Positions 19,402-28,578 of a DNA stretch of 64,000 nt are shown here, piece by piece; position 1 is the first letter of the stretch; the number at the start of each line of letters is the position of its first letter. The position numbers and the translations under genes were made by a program. Source of the stretch: Rhizobium sp. WSM4643 (lineage in GTDB: Bacteria; Pseudomonadota; Alphaproteobacteria; Rhizobiales; Rhizobiaceae); the NCBI RefSeq assembly GCF_025152745.1, contig NZ_CP104040.1:4468501-4532500 (forward strand), read 5' to 3'. Under the pieces are notes generated by a model, which searched no databases, was not told the origin of the DNA, and saw only the letters and a program-made list of their open reading frames with translations.

Positions 19402-20070
19402 ATGAGACCGGATATCAAGATCTGTGGCTTGAAGACGCCTGAGGCTGTCGATCGCGCGCTGAAGCGCGGCGCGACCCATATCGGTTTTATCTTCTTCGAA
19501 AAGAGCCCACGCTACATCGAGCCGGACCTGGCGGCAAAACTGGCCGAACCGGCGCGTGGCAAGGCCAAAATCGTCGCCGTCGTCGTCGATCCGACCAATG
19601 ACGAACTCGATGAGATCGTATCGTTGTTGAAGCCGGATATGCTCCAGCTTCACGGCAATGAGAGCCCCGAACATGTGCTGACGATAAAGGCGCTCTATGG
19701 TCTGCCCGTGATGAAGGCCTTTTCGGTACGCACGGCAGACGACCTGAAGCGCGTCGAGGCCTATATCGGCATCGCCGACCGTTTCCTCTTCGACGCCAAA
19801 GCGCCGAAGGGTTCGGAACTGCCCGGCGGTAACGGTATTTCCTTCGATTGGAGCCTTCTCGGCTGGCTTGACGGCAGCGTCGACTACATGCTTTCCGGCG
19901 GACTGAACAAGGACAATGTCGCGGAAGCGCTTTTCATCACCAAGGCACCGGGTATCGACGTCTCCTCGGGAGTCGAAACTGCGCCTGGCGTGAAGAGCGT
20001 CGCGAAGATCGATGAATTTTTTGACGCGGTCGAAAAGGCGAATGCGCCTGTCATGGCCTCAGGGAGTTGA
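19402..20070 (+). CDS. trpF: Phosphoribosylanthranilate isomerase
   Basis: Converts N-(5-phosphoribosyl)anthranilate to the enaminol CdRP in tryptophan synthesis. It has 222 residues from the ATG at 19402 ([12 protein letters not shown]), which holds the catalytic-type cysteine in KICGLKTPE. An open extension to 19348 is not TrpF-like. The beta/alpha barrel is complete with QLHGNE and a phosphate-binding [10 protein letters not shown] near the end. The trpF-trpB-trpA order with trpB starting two bases after the stop is standard. Confidence 0.96.
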   Translation: MRPDIKICGLKTPEAVDRALKRGATHIGFIFFEKSPRYIEPDLAAKLAEPARGKAKIVAVVVDPTNDELDEIVSLLKPDMLQLHGNESPEHVLTIKALYGLPVMKAFSVRTADDLKRVEAYIGIADRFLFDAKAPKGSELPGGNGISFDWSLLGWLDGSVDYMLSGGLNKDNVAEALFITKAPGIDVSSGVETAPGVKSVAKIDEFFDAVEKANAPVMASGS

Positions 20071-20072
20071 GA

Positions 20073-21293
20073 GTGAACGAGACGCCTAAACCCAATTCCT
20101 TCCGTTCCGGCCCCGATGAAGATGGCCGTTTCGGCATTTATGGCGGTCGTTTCGTTGCCGAAACGCTGATGCCGCTGATCCTCGACCTGCAGGACGAATG
20201 GAACAGGGCGAAGATCGATCCGAAATTCCAGGCCGAATTGAAGCATCTCGGCACGCATTATATCGGCCGCCCGAGCCCGCTCTATTTCGCCGAGCGGCTG
20301 ACGGCCGAACTCGGTGGCGCCAAGATCTATTTCAAGCGCGAAGAGCTGAACCACACCGGCTCGCACAAGATCAACAACTGCATCGGCCAGATCCTGCTCG
20401 CCAAGCGCATGGGCAAGACCCGCATCATCGCCGAAACCGGTGCCGGCCAGCACGGCGTCGCCTCCGCGACCGTGGCCGCCCGCTTTGGCCTTCCCTGCGT
20501 CGTCTACATGGGCGCCACCGACGTCGAGCGTCAGGCGCCGAACGTTTTCCGCATGAAGCTGCTCGGCGCGGAAGTCAAACCGGTCACGGCAGGCAGCGGC
20601 ACGCTGAAGGACGCCATGAACGAGGCGCTTCGCGACTGGGTCACCAATGTCGAGGATACCTATTACCTGATCGGAACGGCAGCCGGTCCGCATCCCTATC
20701 CGGAAATGGTCCGCGATTTCCAGTCGGTGATCGGCATCGAAGCGAAGGAGCAGATGCTGGCGGCCGAAGGCCGTCTTCCGGATCTCGTCATCGCTGCCGT
20801 TGGCGGCGGCTCGAACGCCATCGGCATTTTCCATCCTTTCCTGGATGATCCCTCTGTCAAGATGGTCGGCGTCGAAGCCGGCGGCAAGGGTCTACAGGGC
20901 GACGAACATTGCGCCTCGATCACCGCCGGTTCGCCGGGCGTGCTGCACGGCAACCGCACCTACCTGCTGCAGGACGGCGACGGTCAGATCAAGGAAGGCC
21001 ATTCGATTTCCGCCGGTCTTGATTATCCCGGCATCGGCCCCGAACATTCCTGGCTGAACGATACCGGCCGCGTCGACTATGTGCCGATCATGGATCACGA
21101 AGCGCTCGAGGCTTTCCAGATGCTGACCCGCCTCGAAGGCATCATCCCGGCGCTCGAGCCATCGCATGCGATTGCCGAGGTGATCAAACGCGCACCGACG
21201 ATGGGCAAGGACGAGATCATCCTGATGAACCTCTCCGGCCGCGGCGACAAGGATATCTTCACCGTCGGCAAGATTCTGGGAATGGGACTGTAA
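20073..21293 (+). CDS. trpB: Tryptophan synthase beta subunit
   Basis: PLP enzyme joining indole and serine to tryptophan. It has 406 residues from a GTG at 20073, placed by AGGGAG eight bases upstream and by the known N-terminus NETPKPNSF. The PLP lysine is in HTGSHKINN (Lys99) and the phosphate-binding GGGSNA lies near 243-248. Three bases separate its stop from trpA, so the two subunits should be made in step. Confidence 0.97.
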   Translation: MNETPKPNSFRSGPDEDGRFGIYGGRFVAETLMPLILDLQDEWNRAKIDPKFQAELKHLGTHYIGRPSPLYFAERLTAELGGAKIYFKREELNHTGSHKINNCIGQILLAKRMGKTRIIAETGAGQHGVASATVAARFGLPCVVYMGATDVERQAPNVFRMKLLGAEVKPVTAGSGTLKDAMNEALRDWVTNVEDTYYLIGTAAGPHPYPEMVRDFQSVIGIEAKEQMLAAEGRLPDLVIAAVGGGSNAIGIFHPFLDDPSVKMVGVEAGGKGLQGDEHCASITAGSPGVLHGNRTYLLQDGDGQIKEGHSISAGLDYPGIGPEHSWLNDTGRVDYVPIMDHEALEAFQMLTRLEGIIPALEPSHAIAEVIKRAPTMGKDEIILMNLSGRGDKDIFTVGKILGMGL

Positions 21294-21296
21294 GAC

Positions 21297-22136
21297 ATGA
21301 CCGCACGCATGGACAAACGCTTTGCCGAGCTGAAGGCCGAGGGCCGTCCGGCGCTTGTGACCTATTTCATGGGCGGCGATCCTGACTACGACACCTCGCT
21401 CGGCATCATGAAGGCGCTGCCGGAAGCGGGCTCCGACATCGTCGAACTCGGCATGCCCTTTTCCGACCCGATGGCCGACGGCCCAGCGATCCAGCTCGCC
21501 GGCCAGCGGGCGCTCAAAGGCGGCCAGACGCTGAAGAAGACGCTGCAGCTGGCAGCCGATTTCCGCAAGACCAACGATGCGACGCCGATCGTGATGATGG
21601 GTTACTACAACCCGATCTATATTTACGGCGTCGAGAAATTTCTCGACGACGCGCTCGTCGCCGGTATCGACGGCCTGATCGTCGTCGATCTGCCGCCGGA
21701 GATGGATGACGAACTCTGCATTCCGGCGATCCGCAAAGGCATCAATTTCATCCGGCTGGCGACGCCGACGACGGATGAGAAGCGCCTGCCGAAGGTACTG
21801 AAGAACACCTCCGGCTTCGTCTACTACGTCTCGATGAACGGCATCACTGGTTCGGCGTTGCCCGATCCGTCGCTGGTGTCGGGCGCGGTCCAGCGCATCA
21901 AGCAGCATACCAAGCTGCCCGTCTGCGTCGGCTTCGGCGTCAAGACGGCGGAACATGCAAAGGTCATCGGCGGTTCGGCCGACGGCGTCGTCGTCGGCAC
22001 CGCGATCGTCAATCAGGTCGCGACCAGCTTGACGCATGACGGAAAGGCAACGGCGGACACCGTTCAGGCGGTTGCCGCGCTGGTGCGCGGCCTTTCCACG
22101 GGAACACGTTCGGCGCGCCTTGTTGCTGCCGAATAG
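21297..22136 (+). CDS. trpA: Tryptophan synthase alpha subunit
   Basis: Cleaves indole-3-glycerol phosphate to indole, which passes to TrpB. It has 279 residues. The catalytic Glu50 is in [10 protein letters not shown] and Asp61 in MADGPAIQ. The phosphate-binding GFGVKTAEH and [10 protein letters not shown] motifs near the C-terminus are intact. Adjacent to trpB; a hairpin repeat separates it from accD. Confidence 0.97.
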   Translation: MTARMDKRFAELKAEGRPALVTYFMGGDPDYDTSLGIMKALPEAGSDIVELGMPFSDPMADGPAIQLAGQRALKGGQTLKKTLQLAADFRKTNDATPIVMMGYYNPIYIYGVEKFLDDALVAGIDGLIVVDLPPEMDDELCIPAIRKGINFIRLATPTTDEKRLPKVLKNTSGFVYYVSMNGITGSALPDPSLVSGAVQRIKQHTKLPVCVGFGVKTAEHAKVIGGSADGVVVGTAIVNQVATSLTHDGKATADTVQAVAALVRGLSTGTRSARLVAAE

Positions 22137-22158
22137 TTTGCCCACATTGGCAATAAAG

Positions 22159-22201
22159 CATGTCGTGCAAAAGCGTGCAGCGGTTTTGCGGCAACGATAT
22201 G
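22159..22201. repeat. Hairpin repeat, copy 1 of the GCAAAA/TTTTGC family
   Basis: Outer arms CATGTCGT (22159-22166) and ACGATATG (22194-22201, one G:U) enclose GCAAAA (22167-22172) and TTTTGC (22184-22189). Its 23-base core matches the one at 49188-49210 in 20 of 23 positions. It lies between trpA and accD, and may shape the transcript there. The element looks like a dispersed rhizobial repeat. Confidence 0.7.
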
Positions 22202-22270
22202 CGGAAACCAGAACCTACGGCGTGGCAGCGAAAGAACGCGACGCCCTTTAGACTATCAGGAGTATTCGAG

Positions 22271-23176
22271 TTGAACTGGATCACCAACTACGTTCGCCCG
22301 CGGATCAATTCCATGCTGGGCCGTCGCGAAGTGCCGGAGAACCTCTGGATCAAGTGCCCGGAAACGGGCGAGATGGTCTTCCACAAGGACCTGGAAGGCA
22401 ACAAATGGGTCATTCCGGCGTCCGGTTATCATATGAAGATGCCGGCCAAGGCCCGCCTGACCGATCTTTTCGACAATGGCGAGTTCGAATCGCTGCCGCA
22501 GCCGAAGGTCGCGCAGGATCCGCTGAAGTTCCGCGATTCGAAGAAATATAGCGATCGCTTGCGCGACAGCCGCCTGAAGACCGAACAGGAGGATACGATC
22601 CTTGCCGGCGTCGGAAAGGTGCAGGGACTGAAACTCGTGGCCGTCGTGCACGAATTCAACTTTATCGGCGGTTCGCTCGGCATGGCCGCCGGCGAGGCGA
22701 TCGTCAAGGCTTTCGAGCGTGCGACATCTGAAAAGTGCCCGCTGGTGATGTTCCCCGCTTCCGGCGGTGCGCGCATGCAGGAAGGCATCCTGTCGCTGAT
22801 GCAGCTGCCGCGCACGACGGTTGCCGTCGACATGCTGAAGGAATCCGGGCAGCCCTATATCGTCGTGCTGACCAACCCGACGACCGGTGGCGTCACGGCC
22901 TCCTATGCCATGCTTGGCGATATTCACCTGGCTGAGCCCGGCGCCGAAATCGGCTTTGCCGGCAAACGTGTGATCGAACAGACGCTGCGAGAAAAACTGC
23001 CCGAAGGCTTCCAGACCGCCGAATATCTGCTGGAGCATGGTATGGTCGATATGGTCGTCAAACGTCACGATATTCCGGAAACGCTGGCGCGCCTCTTGAA
23101 GATCCTGACGAAGAAGCCTGTTACTGCGGCGAACGACATGAATAGCGGCGCGATTGCTCTGGCGGCGAGCGCCTGA
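22271..23176 (+). CDS. accD: Acetyl-CoA carboxylase carboxyltransferase beta subunit
   Basis: Transfers the carboxyl group from biotin to acetyl-CoA for fatty acid synthesis, together with AccA. It has 301 residues. The start is a TTG at 22271 ([15 protein letters not shown]). The N-terminal zinc ribbon usual in AccD is degenerate: only one cysteine remains (KCPETGEMV, Cys about 36), and the second pair is replaced by [12 protein letters not shown]. The carboxyltransferase core is intact, with [16 protein letters not shown] and [13 protein letters not shown]. It sits between trpA and folC, a common alphaproteobacterial arrangement. Confidence 0.96.
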   Translation: MNWITNYVRPRINSMLGRREVPENLWIKCPETGEMVFHKDLEGNKWVIPASGYHMKMPAKARLTDLFDNGEFESLPQPKVAQDPLKFRDSKKYSDRLRDSRLKTEQEDTILAGVGKVQGLKLVAVVHEFNFIGGSLGMAAGEAIVKAFERATSEKCPLVMFPASGGARMQEGILSLMQLPRTTVAVDMLKESGQPYIVVLTNPTTGGVTASYAMLGDIHLAEPGAEIGFAGKRVIEQTLREKLPEGFQTAEYLLEHGMVDMVVKRHDIPETLARLLKILTKKPVTAANDMNSGAIALAASA

Positions 23177-23227
23177 TAACCGACAAGCAGGCGGGGTGCC
23201 GAATTGATACCCAGAGGCCAAACCGCG

Positions 23228-24556
23228 GTGAGCGAGGCAGCACAGGAGATCGACAAGCTCATGGGATTGCATCCCAAGGGCTTTGATCTGTCTCTCGATC
23301 GCATCACCCGTCTTCTCGATATGCTCGGCAATCCGCACAGGAAACTGCCGCCGGTGATCCATGTCGCCGGCACCAACGGCAAGGGGTCGGTCACCGCCTT
23401 CTGCCGCGCTTTGCTCGAAGCCGGCGGCTACAGCGCTCATGTCCACACCTCGCCGCATCTCGTCAATTGGCACGAACGGTACCGCATCGGCGTCAAGGGC
23501 GGACGCGGACAGCTTGTCGACGACGCTGTCTTTGCCGAGGCCGTGCGTCGGGTAGCCGATGCCAATGCAGGACAGCACATCACCGTCTTTGAAATCCTGA
23601 CGGCGGTTACTTTCATCCTGTTTTCCGAACATCCGGCCGATGCCGCGATCATCGAAGTCGGTCTCGGCGGCCGCTTCGACGCCACCAATGTCATCTCCGA
23701 TCCGGCCGTCTCGGTGATCATGCCGATCTCGCTGGATCACCAGCCCTATCTCGGCGACAGGGTCGAGTTGATCGCGGCCGAAAAGGCCGGCATCATGAAG
23801 CCGGGCTTTCCCGTTGTCATCGGTCATCAGGATTATGACGCAGCACTTGACGTACTGATGTCGACGGCCGAACGGCTGCATTGCCCGAGCGCCGTCTTCG
23901 GGCAGGATTTCATGGCGCATGAGGAATATGGCCGGCTTGTTTACCAGGACGAATTCGGTCTTGCCGACCTGCCGCTGCCGCGCCTTCCTGGCCGGCATCA
24001 GTATGCCAATGCCGCCGCCGCCATTCGCGCCGTCAAGGCGGCGGGATTCATCGTCACCGAAACGATGATGGAAAAAGCGATGAGTTCGGTCGAATGGCCG
24101 GGCCGGCTGCAGCGTCTGAGCGAGGGCCGGCTGCTGTCGCATGCGCCCGCCGGCGCCGAGATCTGGATCGATGGCGGACATAATCCGGGGGCCGGCGAAG
24201 TGATCGCCGAAGCCATGGCCAATTTCGAGGAGCGCCAGTCTCGGCCGCTTTTCCTGGTTACCGGCATGATCAATACGAAGGATCCGGTCGGCTATTTCAA
24301 GGCCTTTACCGGCTTGGTCGAGAAGGTTTTCTGCGTGCCGATCCGCGGCAGCGAAGCGATGATCGACCCGGTGATATTGTCGAATGCCGCTTATGATGCC
24401 GGCCTGGTTGCCGAACCGATGTCGACGGTCGGCGATGCACTGGAAGCGATAAAAGCCGTCGTCGATCCGGAGGCATTGCCGCCGCGCATCCTGGTCGGCG
24501 GCTCTCTCTATCTTGTCGGCGACGTGCTTGCCGACAACGGCACGCCCCCGAAATGA
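23228..24556 (+). CDS. folC: Folylpolyglutamate synthase / dihydrofolate synthase
   Basis: Adds glutamate to dihydropteroate and to folates. It has 442 residues from the GTG at 23228 (SEAAQEIDKLMGLHPKGFD); a TTG at 23204 would add eight residues. The P-loop AGTNGKGSV is at about 47-55 and the SPHL...ERYRIG segment follows. The central VEVGLGGRFDATN (near 150) and C-terminal WIDGGHNPGA are hallmarks of the Mur-ligase-like FolC fold. It ends at a strong terminator shared with trxA. Confidence 0.95.
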   Translation: MSEAAQEIDKLMGLHPKGFDLSLDRITRLLDMLGNPHRKLPPVIHVAGTNGKGSVTAFCRALLEAGGYSAHVHTSPHLVNWHERYRIGVKGGRGQLVDDAVFAEAVRRVADANAGQHITVFEILTAVTFILFSEHPADAAIIEVGLGGRFDATNVISDPAVSVIMPISLDHQPYLGDRVELIAAEKAGIMKPGFPVVIGHQDYDAALDVLMSTAERLHCPSAVFGQDFMAHEEYGRLVYQDEFGLADLPLPRLPGRHQYANAAAAIRAVKAAGFIVTETMMEKAMSSVEWPGRLQRLSEGRLLSHAPAGAEIWIDGGHNPGAGEVIAEAMANFEERQSRPLFLVTGMINTKDPVGYFKAFTGLVEKVFCVPIRGSEAMIDPVILSNAAYDAGLVAEPMSTVGDALEAIKAVVDPEALPPRILVGGSLYLVGDVLADNGTPPK

Positions 24557-24570
24557 AGGCTGCAAAATGA

Positions 24571-24598
24571 AAAAAGCCCGGTCGAAGCCGGGCTTTTT
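24571..24598. terminator. Bidirectional terminator between folC and trxA
   Basis: AAAAAGCCCGG (24571-24581) pairs with CCGGGCTTTTT (24588-24598). A and T runs on the two sides give uridine tracts in both directions, so it can end both converging transcripts. Confidence 0.9.
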
Positions 24599-24630
24599 CG
24601 TCAATGTGCTATGAATTAAGCGAATATCAA

Positions 24631-24951
24631 TCAGGCAGCGCTCGAAATCCAGTTCGAAAGAGCCGTCTTTGGCTTTGCGCCGACCGAGATATCGGCAACT
24701 TCGCCGCCCTTGAAGATTGCAAGGGTCGGAATGGAGCGCACACCGAACTGTGCGGCGAGTTCCGGGTTCTCATCGATATTCAGCTTGGCGACCTTGACCT
24801 TGCCTTCCATCTCGACAGCGATTTCTTCAAGGCTCGGAGCAATCATCTTGCACGGGCCGCACCATTCGGCCCAGAAATCGACGACGACGGGTTCTGCGGA
24901 TTCCAGAACTTCCGACTGGAAGTTATTGATATCGACTTTCACGGTAGCCAC
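24631..24951 (-). CDS. trxA: Thioredoxin
   Basis: Small cytoplasmic dithiol reductase, 106 residues. The redox site WCGPC is at 30-34 and the cis-proline is in [11 protein letters not shown]. The start is a GTG at 24951, preceded by AAAGGAG, giving the expected [11 protein letters not shown]-terminus. A longer open frame to 24987 is not conserved-looking. It is the last gene of the leftward divL-to-trxA run, with 75 bases after addA. Confidence 0.96.
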   Translation of the reverse strand: MATVKVDINNFQSEVLESAEPVVVDFWAEWCGPCKMIAPSLEEIAVEMEGKVKVAKLNIDENPELAAQFGVRSIPTLAIFKGGEVADISVGAKPKTALSNWISSAA

Positions 24952-25026
24952 GGGCTGCTCCTTTAACGGAATTGGGTGTTGAACCACATGTGATGGTGCG
25001 GTGCCGAATTTTCAATGTCCGGTATT

Positions 25027-28000
25027 TCACTTTGTCTTGACCGCTGCAAGCGCCAAACCGAGCGCCTCTTCGCTCAACGTGAAGAGCGAGGCGTTCTCGG
25101 TATAGACAAGCATGCAGTCGATGGACTTATCTGGATAGAGCGGCGCCAAGATCTCCCGATAGATCGCCAGCTGCGCCCGGTGTGCGAAGGGGATGGCTTC
25201 CTCTGTCGCCGGCGGCACCCGATTGGTCTTGTAGTCGAGGATGACGACGCGATCGGCAAGAACGGCAAGCCGGTCGATGCGGCCGGAGACGGCATAGCGC
25301 CGGTCTTCGAGCGTCAATGTTCCCATGATCGAGACCTCTGGCTGGGCCTGCGCACCGAGGACGGACTGAAGACCTTCCTCGTCCAATAGTTTCAGAACCG
25401 AATCGACAAGCTTGCGCCGTTCGGCGTCCGGCCAGAATCGAGCCGCTCGTTCAGCATAACGGCTCGCCGCATCAGGTCGTTCGCCAGGTGGAATTTCGGG
25501 AAGCGCCTGCAGCATGCGATGGATCAGCCTGCCTTTCTCCAGTGAACGATCGCTGCGCTCCTTCTCGCCGAACAGCGGCGAAACGACCAGCAGGCCGCCT
25601 TCGTCCTCATCGATGATCGTCCCGGCGCCGGAGGGGCTGAGCGGCCGCGGCAGCTCAGCCTGCGGCGGCAATGGCCGCAAAAGGCCATCCGGCAAGGTCT
25701 CCTCGCTGCCGCGCTCCTCGCTGCGGTCGATACGCTCGAAGCTTCGTTCCACCCGCGGCACGCGCCATTTGATGCCCGGCCATTCCCCATCGGGACCGGA
25801 GAACGTGGTCGCCTCCACATGCGGATGGTCGTCGCGCAGCGCCGTCGAAATCATCATATGCCAGGTGTCATTGTTCACACGTACGCCACGATAGCCGCAG
25901 ACGACCAGCTGGTCGGCGGCGCGCGTCATGGCGACATAGAGCAACCGGCGATATTCCTCTTCCGCCAGCATCTGGATACGCGTCGCATCGTCCTGGCTCA
26001 GCGAGTTGGCGAGATCGGAGACAGGGACCCAGACGGGCATCGGCGGCTCGTCGGGACCGGTCTCGAGCAGGCGAAGCTTCGGCAGATGCGTATGCGTAAA
26101 GGCCTTCGAACCGCCGTCGACCAGGAAAACGATCGGCGCTTCAAGACCCTTGGAGGCATGCACCGTCATGATGCGCACCTCGTTGCGTCCCTTGTCCTGC
26201 TCGCGTTTCACTACGGGCGCCTCGAGCTCCAGCGTCGAGATGAAGGATTGCAGCCCGGGAAGACCGGAGCTTTCGTGGTCGAGTGTGAAGGTCAAGAATT
26301 CGTCGAGGATATCGCTGACTTCGGTGCCGAGACGGGCAAGGAATTGCCGCCGACCGCCATGACTGCCCAGCACACGCGCATAGAAATCATGAACCGACAG
26401 CCGCCTGGACTGCCGGAGAAACAGCTCCAGCCTCTCGACGGCTGCACGGAAACGTTCGGTGCCGTCGGCGGCGAAGCTTTTCAGATGGCTCCAAACGCTC
26501 TCATTGTCGCTGCGTAGCGCGGCAACCGCAAAGATGTCGTCCTCGGAGAGATCGAAAAGCGGGCTCCTGAGCACGGCGGCGAGCGAAAGGTCGTCTTCCG
26601 GCAGAAGCAGGAAACGGCCGAGCGCCAGCAGATCCTGCACGGCGATATGGCTGGTCAGCACCAGCCTGTCCGCGCCGGCGACCGGAATATCGCCGCGGCG
26701 TTTCAACGCCCTTGTCAACGCATTGACGAAGGCGTCGCGCTTGCGCACCAGCACCAGGATGTCGCCGGCCTCGATCAGGCGTTCCTTGCCTTTTTCGACG
26801 ATCGTCTCGCGGCCAACAAGCGTGCCGATCGAATGGGCGATCCGCCGCGCGAGGATTGCGGCCGGCGCGCTTTCCGGCGTCGCGTCGAAGGGCGCCGTCC
26901 AGTCTTCTTCCTTCACCACCGCTTCCGGCGCAACCATCTCCCAGAGATCGACGGCGCCGGGATGTCCGATGCGGCTGGAGCGATGCACGACCGGTTCGCC
27001 AAGCGCGCTGAGGCCGCGCGCGTTCTCGGGCGCCTTGAAAATAAGGTCGACGGCCTCGAGCACATCGGCGGTCGAACGAAACGACAGCGGTAGCCGCACG
27101 GAGGAAAAGCTCTGCCCGCTATCGGAAACTCGCCGCCGCGTTCGGTCGCTTTCCTCGGAAAAACGCTCTGGCCGCGCGCCCTGGAAAGAATAGATCGACT
27201 GCTTTTCGTCGCCGACGGCAAAGAGCGTGCGCACGATCGGCCGGGCACTTTCGCCGGAGAAGAAATCCTCGGCGAGCGACTGGATGACACTCCACTGGAT
27301 CGGGCTGGTATCCTGCGCCTCGTCGACGAGGATATGGTCGATGCCGCGATCGAGCTTGTAGTGGATCCAGGGACCGACGCCACTTTTCATGAGCAGGTCG
27401 GCGGTGCGGGTGATCAGATCCTCGAAATCGAGCTGGCTGCGCTGCTTCTTCAACTCCTCATAGTCGTGGTTCAGCCTATCGGCGAGCACGAGTGCTGCCT
27501 GCGTGGCGCCGTACATCCGCATCAGTTTCAGCCGGTCGCGGCTTGCTGCGACATGCGCGCGGGCAATGGCGATGGCGTCCGCCAGCTGCGGTGCCTCGGC
27601 AAGCATGGCCTTGACGAAGAATTGCGAGTCCGCCTTGGGCTCGCCCTTCATTGTCAGAAAAATTTTCTCGAGGAACTCAGCCCGCCTTGCGTCATCGCGC
27701 TCCCGCCCGGTGAGCCTGAGGCCGTAGGCAACCTCTTGCGCCTTCGTGCCACCCTTCTGGTCGGCCAGCGAGAGATAAAGCTCCAGCGTGCCGCCCGAAA
27801 GCGCAGGCAAAGGCCAATATTGCGCCGCGATCCGGCTTTCCGTGTCGCCGGCTGCAAGGCCAAGCCTTTTGCGCAGGACCTTCTCCACACCGCCCTGCTG
27901 TTCGGCCGTCGCGGTAAAACGACGAATGGCGTTGCGGTTGGCAACGATGTCGCCGAGCAGGTTTTCCAGTCCGGATTCGTCGCCGAGGTTGAGCACGTAG

Positions 28001-28578
28001 GTGAATGCCTCGGCAAGGGTGCTGTCTCCCTCCGGCGCGGTTGCGGTCAGCAGCGCCCGGCGCGCATCGGAAAGCAGCGCCACCGCCGCGCGATCGTCGA
28101 GAACCGAGAAATGCCCGGCAACGTTGGCCTCCAGCGGGAACTGATGCAGCAGCGCCTCGCAAAAGGCATGAATCGTCTGGATCTTCAGTCCGCCGGGCGT
28201 CTCCAGCGCCTTGGCAAACAACCGGCGGGCCTCGGCAAGCTTCAGTCCGTCGGGAGCCGTACCCTCGATCTGCGCGATCCGCCGGCTAAGCTCTTCATCA
28301 TCGAGCACCACCCACTCCGCCAGCCGTTCGAAAACGCGGTTCGACATCTCGGAGGCCGCAGCCTTGGTATAGGTGAGGCATAAAATGGCGGAAGGCCGCG
28401 CGCCCGCAAGCAGCAGCCGGATAACGCGCTGTGTCAGCACATGCGTCTTGCCGGACCCGGCATTGGCCGAGACCCATGCCGAACGCAACGGATCGGAGGC
28501 AATCGCCTGCTGAATTGTCGTCCAGCCGATCCAGGCACCCGGATCGTCGTCGTTGGGCAGGGCGGTCACATCACTCAT
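25027..28578 (-). CDS. addA: AddA helicase-nuclease subunit
   Basis: UvrD-like motor and nuclease of the AddAB double-strand-break resection complex, the RecBCD analogue. It has 1183 residues from the ATG at 28578. Walker A ANAGSGKT is at 38-45, with VDEAQDTSPIQW (Walker B) and later UvrD helicase motifs including TVHASKGLE. A C-terminal RecB-like nuclease with the DYKT catalytic motif at 1115-1118 is present, with GRIDRL just before it. It overlaps addB by eight bases (ATGAGTGA). Confidence 0.96.
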   Translation of the reverse strand: MSDVTALPNDDDPGAWIGWTTIQQAIASDPLRSAWVSANAGSGKTHVLTQRVIRLLLAGARPSAILCLTYTKAAASEMSNRVFERLAEWVVLDDEELSRRIAQIEGTAPDGLKLAEARRLFAKALETPGGLKIQTIHAFCEALLHQFPLEANVAGHFSVLDDRAAVALLSDARRALLTATAPEGDSTLAEAFTYVLNLGDESGLENLLGDIVANRNAIRRFTATAEQQGGVEKVLRKRLGLAAGDTESRIAAQYWPLPALSGGTLELYLSLADQKGGTKAQEVAYGLRLTGRERDDARRAEFLEKIFLTMKGEPKADSQFFVKAMLAEAPQLADAIAIARAHVAASRDRLKLMRMYGATQAALVLADRLNHDYEELKKQRSQLDFEDLITRTADLLMKSGVGPWIHYKLDRGIDHILVDEAQDTSPIQWSVIQSLAEDFFSGESARPIVRTLFAVGDEKQSIYSFQGARPERFSEESDRTRRRVSDSGQSFSSVRLPLSFRSTADVLEAVDLIFKAPENARGLSALGEPVVHRSSRIGHPGAVDLWEMVAPEAVVKEEDWTAPFDATPESAPAAILARRIAHSIGTLVGRETIVEKGKERLIEAGDILVLVRKRDAFVNALTRALKRRGDIPVAGADRLVLTSHIAVQDLLALGRFLLLPEDDLSLAAVLRSPLFDLSEDDIFAVAALRSDNESVWSHLKSFAADGTERFRAAVERLELFLRQSRRLSVHDFYARVLGSHGGRRQFLARLGTEVSDILDEFLTFTLDHESSGLPGLQSFISTLELEAPVVKREQDKGRNEVRIMTVHASKGLEAPIVFLVDGGSKAFTHTHLPKLRLLETGPDEPPMPVWVPVSDLANSLSQDDATRIQMLAEEEYRRLLYVAMTRAADQLVVCGYRGVRVNNDTWHMMISTALRDDHPHVEATTFSGPDGEWPGIKWRVPRVERSFERIDRSEERGSEETLPDGLLRPLPPQAELPRPLSPSGAGTIIDEDEGGLLVVSPLFGEKERSDRSLEKGRLIHRMLQALPEIPPGERPDAASRYAERAARFWPDAERRKLVDSVLKLLDEEGLQSVLGAQAQPEVSIMGTLTLEDRRYAVSGRIDRLAVLADRVVILDYKTNRVPPATEEAIPFAHRAQLAIYREILAPLYPDKSIDCMLVYTENASLFTLSEEALGLALAAVKTK

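Noticed and set aside
22256..24604. A 782-codon open frame antisense to accD and folC
   Set aside because: It spans two well-recognised genes and the intergenic gap; a codon-bias by-product.
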